Source: Rhodospirillaceae bacterium
GTDB lineage: Bacteria; Pseudomonadota; Alphaproteobacteria; Dongiales; Dongiaceae
Assembly: GCA_008012315.1 (NCBI GenBank)
Contig: SSEL01000009.1
Coordinates: 62,001 to 126,000 of the forward strand
DNA: 64,000 nt
Direction: 5' to 3'
Shown in pieces: positions 49,023 through 59,127 of this stretch. The notes under the pieces were generated by a model that did no database searches, had not been told where the DNA came from, and saw nothing but the letters and a program-made list of their open reading frames with translations. Both the position numbers and the translations under genes were made by a program. How positions within the stretch are numbered: position 1 is the stretch's first letter; every line of letters begins with the position of its first letter.

Positions 49023-50132
49023 ATGGCATCCAATAAGAAGCTGCTGATTCTCGCCGGCGACGGCATCGGCCCCGAAGTCATGACGCAGGTGAAGCGTGTC
49101 ATCACCTGGTTCGAAAAGAACCAGGGCCTCAGCTTTTCGGTCAATGACGGCCTGGTTGGCGGCTGCTCGATCGACAAGCACGGCGTGCCGCTGACCGATG
49201 AAACCATGGCCGAGGCGATGGACGCGGATGCCGTTCTGCTGGGCGCGGTCGGCGGTCCGAAATGGGACAGCCTGCCGTTCGAAATCAAGCCGGAACGCGG
49301 CCTGCTGCGTCTGCGCAAGGATATGGAGCTGTTCGCCAATCTGCGCCCCGCGCTGGTCTTCGACGCGCTGGCGGAGGCGTCCAGCCTGAAGACCGACCTG
49401 GTCAAGGGCCTGGACATTATGATCGTCCGCGAATTGACCGGCGGCGTCTATTTCGGCTCGCCGCGCGGCATCGAGACGCTGTCCAATGGCGAGCGCCGCG
49501 GCATCAACACTCAGGTCTATACGACCAGCGAGATCCATCGCGTCGCCCGCGTCGCCTTCGAGCTCGCCCAGAAGCGCGGCCGCAAGCTGTGCTCGGTGGA
49601 AAAGGCCAATGTGATGGAAAGCGGCGTGCTATGGCGCGAGGAAGTCACCAAGCTCCATGCCGATTATAAGGATGTCGAGCTCAGCCACATGTATGCCGAT
49701 AACTGCGCGATGCAGCTGGTGCGTCAGCCGAAGCAGTTCGACGTCATTGTCACCGACAACCTGTTCGGCGATCTCCTCTCCGATTGCGCCGCCATGCTCA
49801 CTGGTTCGCTCGGCATGCTGCCTTCGGCCTCGCTCGGCGCGCCCGATGCCACCGGCAAGCGTCGCGCGCTCTATGAGCCGGTGCATGGCTCGGCGCCGGA
49901 TATCGCCGGCGAGGATCTGGCGAATCCGCTGGCCTGCCTGCTCAGCCTGTCGATGATGCTGCGCTACTCGTTCGATCTCGGCAAGGAAGCCGATCTGCTC
50001 GACAAGGCGGCCCAGGAAGTCGTGGCCGGCGGTTTCCGCACCGGCGACATCATGGCGCCTGGCTGCACCAAGGTCTCGACCACGCAGATGGGCGACGAGA
50101 TTTTGAAGGCGTTGGACCGGCTGGCGGCCTGA
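49023..50132 (+). CDS. leuB: 3-isopropylmalate dehydrogenase
   Basis: NAD-dependent oxidative decarboxylase producing 2-oxoisocaproate precursor in leucine synthesis. 369 residues, with GDGIGPEV near residues 13-20, [10 protein letters not shown] near 137-146, the catalytic Tyr and Lys region, and [12 protein letters not shown] near 279-290 for NAD specificity. AAAGCGATTG precedes it weakly. It ends with a terminator about 65 bases after the stop. Confidence 0.97.
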   Translation: MASNKKLLILAGDGIGPEVMTQVKRVITWFEKNQGLSFSVNDGLVGGCSIDKHGVPLTDETMAEAMDADAVLLGAVGGPKWDSLPFEIKPERGLLRLRKDMELFANLRPALVFDALAEASSLKTDLVKGLDIMIVRELTGGVYFGSPRGIETLSNGERRGINTQVYTTSEIHRVARVAFELAQKRGRKLCSVEKANVMESGVLWREEVTKLHADYKDVELSHMYADNCAMQLVRQPKQFDVIVTDNLFGDLLSDCAAMLTGSLGMLPSASLGAPDATGKRRALYEPVHGSAPDIAGEDLANPLACLLSLSMMLRYSFDLGKEADLLDKAAQEVVAGGFRTGDIMAPGCTKVSTTQMGDEILKALDRLAA

Positions 50133-50196
50133 GCCGGCGGAAATCAGTCCTCGGCTAAAAGGACTGTCGGACAACCTTTCCGGCAAAGACTACCGA

Positions 50197-50227
50197 AGGC
50201 GCTTCACCAAATGGTGAGGCGCCTTTT
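50197..50227 (+). terminator. Intrinsic terminator of leuB
   Basis: AGGCGCTTCACC (50197-50208) and GGTGAGGCGCCT (50213-50224) form a 12-bp stem with one G-U pair and loop AAAT, followed by TTT. Confidence 0.87.
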
Positions 50228-50327
50228 CGCGTCCATAGCCCGCAATTTCTTGACTTGGCCCAGCGGGAGACCCACATCTTTTAAGGAAGACACGTGGTTA
50301 CGAGCTTGCCAAAAAGGGGGTCTGCCG

Positions 50328-51218
50328 ATGAGCATCAAGCACATCCTGGTTCCACTCTTGGGTATCGAAACCGATCGATGCGCACTCGATGCGGCATTAG
50401 CCGTCGCGAAAACCTATCAAGCCCATATCCAGGCGCTGCACGTCCTTGCCGATCCTCTGCAATCGACACCGATGTTGGTTGGGGTCGGTTTCGCCATCGC
50501 CGAAGCGGCCGATGTGACCCGCAAGCATAGCGAGGCCCTGGCCAAGACGGCGCGCGCCACGTTCGATAAATGGGTGGTGGATCGCGGCATCACCCTGTCC
50601 GACCAGCCGATCAATCCGGGCGCGGAAGCGGCCGGCGTCACCACGCAATTCATTGCCGAACAGGAACAGGAGCTGATCCGGGATCCGCTCATCATCTATT
50701 CCCGGCTGACTGATCTGATTGTCTTCGCGCGCCCCGATCAGGGAGACGATTTCGCCTTGATGTCGATCCAGCTGGAAGACGTTCTGTTCGCCGCCGGCCG
50801 GCCGGTGCTGCTGGTGCCGAAGAGCATGTCGGAAGCGGCGCTGCAGGCGATCCAGACAGGCACCGCCTTGATTGCCTGGAACGGCAGTATCGAGGCGGTC
50901 CGTGCGGTGCAATCAGCGCTGGACCTGCTGCCCGGCCGGGCCAAGGTGCGTGTCGCCACCGTGCCGGAAGGCGAGCAGGGCAATGCCGCGATGGAGCTGG
51001 TGCGTTATCTCGCTTGGCAGGGCATCGAATCGGCGGCGGCGGAAGTCCCCAAGGAAGGCGGCACGTCGCAGCGCCTGCTGCAGACGGCGGCCGAACAGCA
51101 GGCCGGGTTGCTGGCCATGGGTGCCTATTCGCATGGTCGCTTGCGGCAGATGGTGCTTGGCGGCGTCACGCGCGACATGATCCATCACGCCGGCCTGCCA
51201 GTCTTGCTGGCGCATTGA
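50328..51218 (+). CDS. Universal stress protein (tandem UspA domains)
   Basis: 296 residues made of two UspA-like domains, about 1-155 and 160-296. The first begins MSIKHILVPLLGIETD. The C-terminal half ends with the ATP-binding-type GAYSHGRLRQMVLGGVTRDM and LPVLLAH. Tandem Usp proteins respond to starvation and membrane stress. ATG at 50328 was chosen for its GGGGG-containing site and family start; the frame is open to 50211. Confidence 0.9.
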   Translation: MSIKHILVPLLGIETDRCALDAALAVAKTYQAHIQALHVLADPLQSTPMLVGVGFAIAEAADVTRKHSEALAKTARATFDKWVVDRGITLSDQPINPGAEAAGVTTQFIAEQEQELIRDPLIIYSRLTDLIVFARPDQGDDFALMSIQLEDVLFAAGRPVLLVPKSMSEAALQAIQTGTALIAWNGSIEAVRAVQSALDLLPGRAKVRVATVPEGEQGNAAMELVRYLAWQGIESAAAEVPKEGGTSQRLLQTAAEQQAGLLAMGAYSHGRLRQMVLGGVTRDMIHHAGLPVLLAH

Positions 51219-51280
51219 CCGGCTTATCCGGTCGATGGAGGACCGGTAAATCGAGCACGTAAACTGAATGGATATCAGCC

Positions 51281-51691
51281 ATGCCGAAGAGCGATCGGGC
51301 GCAGGAGCCCTCATTGGTCGCGCGGTTGCAAACCATTCGTTTGGAACTGGCGCGGACCCGGGAATTCCCCCAGGGGAATGCCGGTTGCGGTTATGAATTC
51401 GTTGCGCCGCTGGATGCCAGAGGACATCTGGATCTCGACGCCTTCAAGCACCTGAAGGCCCATTGCCGGGTACACCGGTTCTGGGCCGGTGAGAAGACGC
51501 AGGTCGGCGCCTTGCTGCATCTCGGCCGGGACCGCTGGGTCTTCTCCTATGATGCCGGCAGTGAGGATGACGAACCGGCCTTCAAATTCGACCGGCATGA
51601 ATTCGTGCCCGGGGAATATGTGTCCATCACCGAGCATGACGGCGGAACTTTGCCCTTCCGGATCGCCTCGATCCGGCCCTTCACGCCCTGA
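51281..51691 (+). CDS. Conserved hypothetical protein
   Basis: 136-residue protein that I recognise as a recurrent alphaproteobacterial hypothetical but cannot assign to a function. It has no signal peptide or membrane segment. Conserved-looking segments are ELARTREFPQGNAGCGYEF (about 22-40) and FDRHEFVPGEYVSITEHDG (about 103-121). It is 62 bases downstream of the universal stress gene in the same direction, so they may be co-transcribed. Confidence 0.7.
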   Translation: MPKSDRAQEPSLVARLQTIRLELARTREFPQGNAGCGYEFVAPLDARGHLDLDAFKHLKAHCRVHRFWAGEKTQVGALLHLGRDRWVFSYDAGSEDDEPAFKFDRHEFVPGEYVSITEHDGGTLPFRIASIRPFTP

Positions 51692-51844
51692 ACGGCCGCA
51701 CGTTGAATAGTCACATCCTGAACGGCATTCCTTGTTAACCTTTCCGGGCATCCCGGCGAATCGCCGGGCAAAACGGCGACTCGACAAGAGGCCGACGGCG
51801 GGTATAAAGTTGGCTGGTTGGTGCAAAGGATGATTGATCCGGCG

Positions 51845-52006
51845 ATGAAACTGGCGCTTGCCATGATGACGGTTCTGTTCGGGCTTGCCGCTTTGTCGGT
51901 GAGTGCGACGGCCTGTCCGCGCGCGGCCGACCAGTCTGCCGCCAATGGTCAGTCGACGTCGACCACCACCGCAACCACCACCACCGGTAAAACTACCGGC
52001 GGCTGA
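51845..52006 (+). CDS. Small secreted Thr/Ser-rich protein, unknown
   Basis: About 53 residues from ATG 51845, with longer in-frame starts at 51818 or 51830. A clear signal peptide (MKLALAMMTVLFGLAALSVS) is followed by one Cys and a Thr/Ser-rich tail of STTT-type repeats. The C at the cleavage region (SATAC) could be a lipobox-like site. No family is recognised. It is followed by a hairpin terminator, which supports a real transcript. Confidence 0.45.
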   Translation: MKLALAMMTVLFGLAALSVSATACPRAADQSAANGQSTSTTTATTTTGKTTGG

Positions 52007-52035
52007 CGCATTGCGGCTTATAGGGTTGTTCCATG

Positions 52036-52060
52036 GGCCGCTTGATGCGGCCTTTTTCTT
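52036..52060 (+). terminator. Terminator before asd
   Basis: GGCCGC (52036-52041) and GCGGCC (52047-52052) with a 5-base loop, followed by TTTTTCTTT. It is about 30 bases before the asd start, so it ends the small secreted gene transcript, or asd transcription begins inside it. Confidence 0.75.
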
Positions 52061-52086
52061 TATCCAGACGATGCAAATGAGAGGAC

Positions 52087-53118
52087 ATGATGGCGTATAA
52101 AGTTGCAGTGGTGGGTGCCACGGGGAATGTCGGGCGGGAAATCCTGCAGACCCTGGCCGACCGCCAGTTCCCGGTCAGCGAGGTGGTGGCGCTGGCCTCC
52201 GAACGCTCGGCCGGCAGCGAGGTTTCCTTCGGTGAAGAAGATGTGCTGAAGGTGCAGCGCCTCGACACCTATAACTTCAAGGGCGTCGATATCGTCCTCT
52301 CTTCGCCCGGCGCCAAGGTCTCCGCCGTCTTCTCGCCCAAGGCCGCCTCGGCCGGCGCGGTTGTCATCGACAACACCTCGCATTTCCGCATGGAGCCGGA
52401 TGTGCCGCTGGTGGTGCCGGAAGTGAACGCGCAGGCCATCGCCAACTACACCAAGCGCGGCATCATCGCCAATCCGAACTGCTCGACCATTCAGATGGTG
52501 GTGGCATTGAAACCGCTGCATGATCTCGCCAAGATCAAGCGCGTCGTCGTCGCCACCTATCAATCGGTTTCCGGCGCCGGCAAGGAGGGCATGGACGAGC
52601 TCTTCAACCAGACCCGCGCGATCTATATGAACAGCCCGGTCGAGCGGCAGAAGTTCACCAAGCAGATCGCCTTTAACCTCATTCCTCACATCGATGTCTT
52701 CATGGAAGACGGCTACACCAAGGAGGAATGGAAGATGGCGGCCGAGACCCGCAAGATCCTCGATCCGAATATTCCGGTGACGGCGACCTGCGTGCGGGCG
52801 CCGATCTTCATTGGTCACTCCGAAGCGGTGAACGTGGAATTCGAGAACCCGATTACGGAAGAAGAAGCGCGCAGCGCTTTGCGCAACGCACCCGGCGTGA
52901 CGGTGATCGATCACCGCGTCGACGAAGGTTATGTCACGCCGGCGGAATGCGCCGGTGAAGACGCGGTCTTCGTCAGCCGGTTGCGCAAGGATCCGACGGT
53001 GCAGCATGGCCTCAATTTCTGGTGCGTCTCCGACAATCTGCGCAAGGGTGCTGCCCTCAATGCGGTGCAGATCGCCGAAGCGCTGGTGAAGGAACATCTC
53101 GGCAAGAAGGCGGCGTAA
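52087..53118 (+). CDS. asd: Aspartate-semialdehyde dehydrogenase
   Basis: NADPH-dependent reductase of the aspartate family pathway (lysine, threonine, methionine, diaminopimelate). 343 residues, with GATGNVGREIL near 10-20 and the nucleophile C132 in NPNCSTIQM. Two tandem ATGs begin it (52087 and 52090), with AGAGGA just upstream. It is convergent with pdxY. Confidence 0.97.
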   Translation: MMAYKVAVVGATGNVGREILQTLADRQFPVSEVVALASERSAGSEVSFGEEDVLKVQRLDTYNFKGVDIVLSSPGAKVSAVFSPKAASAGAVVIDNTSHFRMEPDVPLVVPEVNAQAIANYTKRGIIANPNCSTIQMVVALKPLHDLAKIKRVVVATYQSVSGAGKEGMDELFNQTRAIYMNSPVERQKFTKQIAFNLIPHIDVFMEDGYTKEEWKMAAETRKILDPNIPVTATCVRAPIFIGHSEAVNVEFENPITEEEARSALRNAPGVTVIDHRVDEGYVTPAECAGEDAVFVSRLRKDPTVQHGLNFWCVSDNLRKGAALNAVQIAEALVKEHLGKKAA

Positions 53119-53153
53119 TCCGCTGCCGCATCGCGGAAGCTCCTGACAACAGA

Positions 53154-53191
53154 AAACGGCCCGCTCGAGATCGCGCGGGCCGTTTCTCTTT
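53154..53191. terminator. Bidirectional terminator asd / pdxY
   Basis: AAACGGCCCGC (53154-53164) and GCGGGCCGTTT (53175-53185) form an 11-bp perfect stem, with TCTCTTT to the right and AGAAAA to the left. It sits between convergent genes. Confidence 0.85.
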
Positions 53192-53217
53192 GATGAGGCG
53201 GTATCGGCTTTGCCGTA

Positions 53218-54063
53218 TCAGGCGATGCGCGTCGCCGCGGCGGCCGGCAGATTGGCCCATTTCTCCTGGCTGCCGATGATGACCAGTTCATCATGCGCCT
53301 TGGCGGCGGTGGCGGCGAAGATCTGGCTGGTGCCGGTGACGGCGGCGGCCAAGGCCTGCGACAGATCGCGCTGCCGCAGATAATGCCCGATGAACAAGGC
53401 GGCGAAGCTGTCGCCGGCACCCGATGCCGGCACTTCGACCCGTTCTCCTGCCGCCCGCCAGGTGCTGTCATCGTCCATCGCGATGGCGAAGATCGAGTCC
53501 GGCATCGATGGTTCGGGCGCGCCGGTCGCCACCACGATACGGGCCTTGCTGCGCTGTTTCAGCGCGCGGGCGGCAGCGATGGTGGTGGCGTGATCATGAA
53601 TGTCGCGGCCGCTGAGCCGTGACAGCTCGAATTGATTGGGCAAGAGAATATCGGCGCGGCGCACGAGTTCTTCTGCGATTCCTTCGGCCAAAGCCGGCCT
53701 GACATAAAGTTTGCCGTGATCACCCATCACCGGGTCGCAGGCATAGATGAGGTTGGAATGATGAGCCCGCAGCCGGTCGACCAGCTTTGCCACCAACGGC
53801 ACATTGCCCGCATCGCCAAGATACCCCGTGACGATCGCATCGACCCGCTCCAGCACGCCGAGCTTGTCGAGACCGTCGATCAGTGTTGCTAGATCGTCCG
53901 GCGGCAGCACCCGGCCGGTCCAGCTCGGCCGGTCCAAATGATTCGAGAAGAGCACCGTCGGCACCGACCAGACATCGTGGCCGAGGCGCTGCAGGATGAA
54001 CTGGGCGGCGGAGTTGCCGACATGGCCATAAACCACCTGCGACTGGATCGATAGGATATTCAT
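53218..54063 (-). CDS. pdxY: Pyridoxal kinase
   Basis: Salvage kinase for vitamin B6, 281 residues, of the PfkB/ribokinase superfamily. MNILSIQSQVVYGHVGNSAA is the PdxY start. The catalytic GAGDSFAALF motif is near residues 215-224, and the substrate pocket has NQFELSRL. ATG at 54063 was chosen, because the frame runs open upstream but reads as non-family sequence. It is divergent from the mesaconyl-CoA hydratase gene. Confidence 0.95.
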   Translation of the reverse strand: MNILSIQSQVVYGHVGNSAAQFILQRLGHDVWSVPTVLFSNHLDRPSWTGRVLPPDDLATLIDGLDKLGVLERVDAIVTGYLGDAGNVPLVAKLVDRLRAHHSNLIYACDPVMGDHGKLYVRPALAEGIAEELVRRADILLPNQFELSRLSGRDIHDHATTIAAARALKQRSKARIVVATGAPEPSMPDSIFAIAMDDDSTWRAAGERVEVPASGAGDSFAALFIGHYLRQRDLSQALAAAVTGTSQIFAATAAKAHDELVIIGSQEKWANLPAAAATRIA

Positions 54064-54283
54064 CGTATTCTGGATGTCGTGTTTCGGGCTTCGCGTTTGA
54101 ACTTCGTGTTCTGGGGCCTGTGAAATCGAATTGTCACCTTGCCATGCCGCCGGATTGGCGAAAACAGACAACTTGTCTCGCAACAATCGCTGCCTTGCTG
54201 CAGCGTCCTTGCCTTCACCGATCACCTGTCGATAATGGTTGCACTGCAACATAAGTGCGGCACTCAAAACCGAGCAGGGGAAA

Positions 54284-55342
54284 ATGAAGACCAATCCGGG
54301 CAATTACTTCGAAGACTTTCGGTTGGGGCAGGAAATCGTGCATGCGGTCCCGCGCAGCATCAGCACCGGGGATGTCGCGCTCTATATCGGCCTGACCGGC
54401 TCGCGTTTCGCCCTGCCGAGTTCGGACAGTTTCGCCCAGTTGATCGGCCTGCCGCGGGCGCCGATCGACGACCTGCTGGTCTTCCACATGGTTTTCGGCC
54501 GGACCGTCGCCGATATCTCGCTGAATGCCATTGCCAATCTCGGCTATGCCAATTGCAAGTTCGGCGTGCCGGTCTATCCGGGCGACACGGTCAGCGCCCG
54601 CTCGACCGTGATCGGGTTGAAGGAGAACTCCAATGGCGAGACCGGCGTGGTCTATGTCCATTCGGTCGGCCGCAACCAGCGCCATGAAATCGTGCTCGAT
54701 TATGTGCGCTGGGTGATGGTGCGCAAACGCGACAAACCGACGCCGGCGCCGGAAGCCAAGGTGCCCGATCTGCCGAGCGGGGTCGCCGGCGTTGATTTCG
54801 TCCTGCCGGACAGCCTCGATTTGACGCGCTACGACGCGGCCCTGGCCGGCCAGCCGCATCTCTGGGACGATTATGCGCCGGGCGAAAAAATCGATCATGT
54901 CGATGGCATGACCCTGGAAGAGAGCGATCACATGACGGCGACGCGGCTCTACCAGAACAATGCCAAGGTGCATTTCAACCAGCATAGCGAGGCCAAGGGC
55001 CGTTTCGGCCGCCGCCTGATCTATGGTGGCCATATCATCAGCCTGGCGCGCGCGCTCAGTTTCAACGGCCTGGCCGGCGCTTTCAAAATCCTGGCGATCA
55101 ATGGCGGGCGGCACGTCAATCCGAGCTTTGCCGGCGACACGATCTATGCCTGGAGCGAGGTGCTGGAGCGGGTCGAGTTACCCGGCCGCCGGGATGTCGG
55201 CGCCCTGCGATTGCGGACGGTGGCGGCCAAGGACCATCCCTGCAGCGATTTCCCCGGTGCGGTTACGGCCAAGGGCGGCCAGCCGCCGGCCGATCTGGTG
55301 CTCGATCTTGATTACACCGTGCTGCTGAAACGCCGTTCCTGA
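54284..55342 (+). CDS. mch: Mesaconyl-CoA hydratase (beta-methylmalyl-CoA dehydratase, MaoC family)
   Basis: 352-residue protein with two MaoC-type hot-dog domains (about 10-150 and 190-330), matching the mesaconyl-CoA hydratase family of the ethylmalonyl-CoA pathway (acetyl-CoA assimilation) and the 3-hydroxypropionate cycle. Recognisable segments are NYFEDFRLGQEIVHA, LPRAPIDDLLVFHMVFG and RFGRRLIYGGHIISLARAL. The frame has an upstream in-frame Met at 54239, but 54284 begins MKTNPGNYFEDF, the family start. No other genes of the pathway are visible here. Confidence 0.9.
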   Translation: MKTNPGNYFEDFRLGQEIVHAVPRSISTGDVALYIGLTGSRFALPSSDSFAQLIGLPRAPIDDLLVFHMVFGRTVADISLNAIANLGYANCKFGVPVYPGDTVSARSTVIGLKENSNGETGVVYVHSVGRNQRHEIVLDYVRWVMVRKRDKPTPAPEAKVPDLPSGVAGVDFVLPDSLDLTRYDAALAGQPHLWDDYAPGEKIDHVDGMTLEESDHMTATRLYQNNAKVHFNQHSEAKGRFGRRLIYGGHIISLARALSFNGLAGAFKILAINGGRHVNPSFAGDTIYAWSEVLERVELPGRRDVGALRLRTVAAKDHPCSDFPGAVTAKGGQPPADLVLDLDYTVLLKRRS

Positions 55343-55398
55343 TCTTAATGGCGCTTTTTGGCGCATCAGCCATGCTTTTACGATAGACCTGCGTAAAG

Positions 55399-55427
55399 TT
55401 GACGCTGCAATGCGAAAGAGTTATCAC
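55399..55427 (+). promoter_or_regulatory. Candidate promoter of sdhCDAB
   Basis: TTGACG (55399-55404), 17-base spacer, TATCAC (55422-55427), about 70 bases before the sdhC start. Confidence 0.5.
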
Positions 55428-55495
55428 AAGCGCAGCCTTACACGCCGCGGTGTAGGGTAAGCGTTTTGTAGTTAACGCATCCTCGGGATGAATAC

Positions 55496-55891
55496 ATGGC
55501 CAGCCATCCGCGACCAACTTCGCCGCATCTGCAGATCTATAAGCCGCAACTTACCTCCGCCACCTCGATCTTCCATCGCTTGACCGGTGTTGGCCTGGCA
55601 ATCGGCACGCTGGTGCTGGTTTACTGGCTAATCGCCGCCGCGATGGGCAATGAAGCTTTCGATATGGCGGAGACGATCGTCGGCTCCGTCATCGGCCGCA
55701 TCCTCCTGTTCCTCTGGTCGCTGGCCTTTTTCTATCACCTGCTGAACGGCATCCGGCATCTTGCCTGGGATGCGGGCTTCGGCTTCGAATTGCCGGCGGC
55801 CTATCGCAGCGGCTATGCCGTGATCATCGGCACCGTGGTGCTGACCCTGCTGGCCTGGGTGCTCGGCTATATGGCGCGGGGGGCGTTCTGA
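55496..55891 (+). CDS. sdhC: Succinate dehydrogenase cytochrome b556 subunit
   Basis: 131-residue membrane anchor with three transmembrane helices. HRLTGVGLAIGTLVLVYWL contains the quinone-side SdhC motif, and the haem b ligand His is probably in HLLNGIRHL (about residue 82-90). It starts the sdhCDAB operon. Its stop overlaps the sdhD start by one base (TGATG). Confidence 0.94.
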   Translation: MASHPRPTSPHLQIYKPQLTSATSIFHRLTGVGLAIGTLVLVYWLIAAAMGNEAFDMAETIVGSVIGRILLFLWSLAFFYHLLNGIRHLAWDAGFGFELPAAYRSGYAVIIGTVVLTLLAWVLGYMARGAF

Positions 55892-56283
55892 TGGCGATGC
55901 AAAAGGAATTGCGCAGCGACCTCGGCCGCGCCCGCGGCCTCGGTTCCGCGAAAGAAGGTGTGGGCCATTGGTGGCGTCAGCGCCTGACCGCTCTGGCGCT
56001 CATTCCACTCTCCTTGTGGTTCGTCGCCTCGGTGGTCTTCCTGACCGATACCGATCATGCGACGGCTGTCGCCTGGCTTGGCTCGCCGGTGACGCTTGGC
56101 CTGATGGTGCTGTTCCTCGGCACCACCTTCTATCATGCAGCGCTCGGCATGCAGGTGGTGATCGAAGATTACGTCAGCAATCACGGCTGCCGCACGGCGC
56201 TGATCGTGCTGACCAATTTTGCCTGTTTCGCCTTGATGGTGGCTGCAGTGATTTCGCTGCTGGTCATCGCCTTCGGCGGTTGA
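55891..56283 (+). CDS. sdhD: Succinate dehydrogenase membrane anchor subunit
   Basis: 130-residue hydrophobic subunit with three transmembrane helices. [19 protein letters not shown] near residues 28-46 and [16 protein letters not shown] near residues 90-105 fit SdhD, including the haem-ligand His. It is translationally coupled to sdhC. Confidence 0.92.
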   Translation: MAMQKELRSDLGRARGLGSAKEGVGHWWRQRLTALALIPLSLWFVASVVFLTDTDHATAVAWLGSPVTLGLMVLFLGTTFYHAALGMQVVIEDYVSNHGCRTALIVLTNFACFALMVAAVISLLVIAFGG

Positions 56284-56311
56284 ATTTTCTGTAACGGGAT
56301 CGATCCGGATC

Positions 56312-58153
56312 ATGGCTGAGACAAACGCGAATGGCAGCCCGAAGGCCAATGGCCCCCATATCAATGGGACGGCCTATCCTTTTGTGGATCATCGCTATGA
56401 CGTCGTGGTGGTGGGCGCCGGCGGCGCCGGCCTGCGCGCCACTTTTGGCATGGCGGAAAAGGGGCTGAAGACCGCCTGCATTTCCAAGGTTTATCCGACC
56501 CGCAGCCACACCGTGGCCGCGCAGGGCGGCATCTCCGCCTCGCTCGGCAATATGGGCGAGGATGACTGGCGCTGGCACATGTACGACACCATCAAGGGGT
56601 CGGACTGGCTGGGCGACCAGGACGCCATCGAATACATGGTGCGCGAAGCGGTGCCGGCGATCATCGAGCTGGAGCATTACGGCGTGCCCTTCAGCCGCAC
56701 CGAAGCCGGCAAGATCTATCAGCGTCCGTTTGGCGGGATGACCACGCATTTCGGCAAGGGCATTGCCCAGCGCACCTGCGCCGCCGCCGATCGCACCGGC
56801 CACGCGATCCTGCACACGCTCTATCAGCAGGCGCTGAAGCATCAGGCGGAATTCTTCGTCGAATATTTCGCCATCGACCTGATCATGGATGAGGAAGGCG
56901 CCTGCGTCGGCGTGGTGGCCTGGAATCTGGATGACGGCACCATCCACCGCTTCCATGCCAAGACGGTGGTGATGGCGACCGGCGGTTATGGCCGGGCCTT
57001 CTTCTCCTGCACCTCGGCCCATACCTGCACGGGCGATGGCAATGCCATGGCGCTGCGTGCCGGGCTGCCGCTGCAGGACATGGAATTCGTGCAGTTCCAT
57101 CCGACCGGCATCTATGGCGCCGGCTGCCTGATCACCGAAGGCGTGCGCGGGGAGGGTGGCTATCTCACCAATTCGGCCGGCGAACGCTTCATGGAACGTT
57201 ATGCGCCCTCGGCCAAGGACCTCGCCTCGCGCGACGTCGTCAGCCGGGCGATGACCATGGAAATCCGCGAAGGCCGCGGTGTCGGCCCGCAGAAGGATCA
57301 CATCCATCTGCATATCGAACATCTCGATCCGAAGGTGATTCACGAGCGCCTGCCGGGCATCGCCGAAACGGCGCGGATCTTTGCCGGCGTCGATGTGACC
57401 CGCGAGCCGATCCCGGTGCTGCCGACCGTACATTACAATATGGGTGGCATCCCGACCAATTATCACGGCGAGGTGGTGACGCTGAAGGGCGGCAATCCGG
57501 ATGCCATCGTGCCCGGCCTGATGGCGATCGGCGAAGCGGCCTGCGTCTCGGTGCATGGCGCCAACCGCCTGGGCTCGAACTCGCTGCTCGATCTCGTGGT
57601 CTTCGGCCGCGCGGCGGCGCATCGCTGCGCTGAGCTGATCAAGCCGAACGAGAATCCGCGGCCGCTGCCGAAGGATGCCGGCGACCTTGCCATCAGCCGC
57701 CTCGACAAGGCGCGCAATGCCAAGGGCGATATCCCGACGGCGCAATTGCGCCTCGACATGCAGCGGGCGATGCAGAATGACTGCGCCGTGTTCCGCACCG
57801 GCGAAAGCCTGAAGGAGGGCGTGGAAAAGATCCATGCGCTCTGGGCCCAGCGCGACCGGATCGCCGTCAGCGACCGTTCGCTGATCTGGAACAGCGATCT
57901 CGTCGAGACGCTGGAACTCGACAACCTGCTCTATCAGGCGGTCGTCTCGATCGAATCGGCGGTCAATCGTGAGGAAAGCCGCGGCGCGCATGCCCGAGAG
58001 GATTTCCCGGAGCGTAATGACCAGACGTGGATGAAACATACCGTCGCCTGGTGCGGTGAGGACGGCAAGCCGCGCCTCGATTACCGGCCGGTGCATCTGC
58101 AGCCGCTCAGCAATGAAGTGCAATCCTTCCCGCCGAAGGCGCGGGTCTATTAA
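56312..58153 (+). CDS. sdhA: Succinate dehydrogenase flavoprotein subunit
   Basis: 613-residue FAD-containing subunit of complex II, oxidising succinate to fumarate in the TCA cycle. FAD-binding GAGGAG at about 35-40, the covalent flavin His66 in [10 protein letters not shown], substrate-binding [11 protein letters not shown] near 130, and [21 protein letters not shown] near 413. A short N-terminal extension (residues 1-25) precedes the FAD domain. Position in sdhCDAB is standard. Confidence 0.98.
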   Translation: MAETNANGSPKANGPHINGTAYPFVDHRYDVVVVGAGGAGLRATFGMAEKGLKTACISKVYPTRSHTVAAQGGISASLGNMGEDDWRWHMYDTIKGSDWLGDQDAIEYMVREAVPAIIELEHYGVPFSRTEAGKIYQRPFGGMTTHFGKGIAQRTCAAADRTGHAILHTLYQQALKHQAEFFVEYFAIDLIMDEEGACVGVVAWNLDDGTIHRFHAKTVVMATGGYGRAFFSCTSAHTCTGDGNAMALRAGLPLQDMEFVQFHPTGIYGAGCLITEGVRGEGGYLTNSAGERFMERYAPSAKDLASRDVVSRAMTMEIREGRGVGPQKDHIHLHIEHLDPKVIHERLPGIAETARIFAGVDVTREPIPVLPTVHYNMGGIPTNYHGEVVTLKGGNPDAIVPGLMAIGEAACVSVHGANRLGSNSLLDLVVFGRAAAHRCAELIKPNENPRPLPKDAGDLAISRLDKARNAKGDIPTAQLRLDMQRAMQNDCAVFRTGESLKEGVEKIHALWAQRDRIAVSDRSLIWNSDLVETLELDNLLYQAVVSIESAVNREESRGAHAREDFPERNDQTWMKHTVAWCGEDGKPRLDYRPVHLQPLSNEVQSFPPKARVY

Positions 58154-58173
58154 TCGGGGCGAGGGCTGACATT

Positions 58174-58950
58174 ATGGCCGAATTGACCTTACCCGCCAGC
58201 ATGAAACCGGTTGCCGGCAAGACCTTCAAGGCGCCGGCCGGTGCGAAGCGGCTGAAGACCTTCAAGGTCTACCGCTGGGATCCGGATGTCGGCGGCAATC
58301 CGCAGATCGATAGCTATGAAGTCGATCTGGACAGCTGCGGACCGATGGTGCTCGACGCCATCATCAAGATCAAGAACGAGATCGATCCGACCCTGACCTT
58401 TCGCCGGTCGTGCCGGGAAGGCGTCTGTGGTTCCTGCGCGATGAATATCGACGGCACCAATACGCTGGCCTGCACCAAGGATATCGGTGAGATCGGCGGC
58501 GAGGTGAAGATCTACCCGCTGCCGCATATGCCGGTGGTGAAGGATCTGGTTCCCGATCTCAATCACATTTTCGCGCAATATGCGTCGATCGAGCCTTGGA
58601 TGAAGGCGAAGAGCCAGCCGCCCTCGCGCGAGCGGCCGCAATCGCCGGAAGAGCGGGCCAAGCTGGATGGGCTGTGGGAATGCATCCTGTGCTTCTGCTG
58701 CTCGACCTCCTGCCCCAGCTATTGGTGGAACGGCGACCGATATCTCGGTCCGGCCATCCTGCTGCAGGCCTATCGCTGGATCGCCGATACGCGCGATGAA
58801 AGCGCCGGCGAGCGCCTGGACGAGTTGGAAGATCCGTTCCGGCTGTATCGCTGCCACACCATCATGAACTGTACCAAGACCTGCCCGAAGGGGCTCAACC
58901 CGGCCAAGGCCATCGGCGAAATCAAGAAGCTGATGATCGAACGGCGGTAA
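58174..58950 (+). CDS. sdhB: Succinate dehydrogenase iron-sulfur subunit
   Basis: 258-residue subunit linking SdhA flavin to the quinone. The 2Fe-2S cysteines are C80, C85, C88 and C100. The 4Fe-4S and 3Fe-4S regions are [13 protein letters not shown] and [14 protein letters not shown]. It is followed by a terminator. Confidence 0.98.
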   Translation: MAELTLPASMKPVAGKTFKAPAGAKRLKTFKVYRWDPDVGGNPQIDSYEVDLDSCGPMVLDAIIKIKNEIDPTLTFRRSCREGVCGSCAMNIDGTNTLACTKDIGEIGGEVKIYPLPHMPVVKDLVPDLNHIFAQYASIEPWMKAKSQPPSRERPQSPEERAKLDGLWECILCFCCSTSCPSYWWNGDRYLGPAILLQAYRWIADTRDESAGERLDELEDPFRLYRCHTIMNCTKTCPKGLNPAKAIGEIKKLMIERR

Positions 58951-58993
58951 CGGTCTCGCCTTATCCCGGTCACGGGATCGGCACGGTATTGAC

Positions 58994-59031
58994 AAGATCC
59001 GGGCGTGATATGCCTCACACCCGGATCTTTT
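58994..59031 (+). terminator. Terminator of sdhCDAB
   Basis: AAGATCCGGG (58994-59003) and CCCGGATCTT (59020-59029) form a 10-bp perfect stem, with GTG/CAC pairing possible in the loop, followed by TTTTCG. Confidence 0.87.
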
Positions 59032-59127
59032 CGTTTGCCGGATTGCCACGCCTATCGAGCGGTAAATCTGTTATGGTGAAGCACAAGCCCGGCCGCATGC
59101 CGGGCCAATTTATTTTGGGAGTCACGG

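Noticed and set aside
56264-58123. 619-codon open frame antisense to sdhA
   Set aside because: Same reason: sdhA is unmistakable on the other strand, and the antisense frame has no family pattern.
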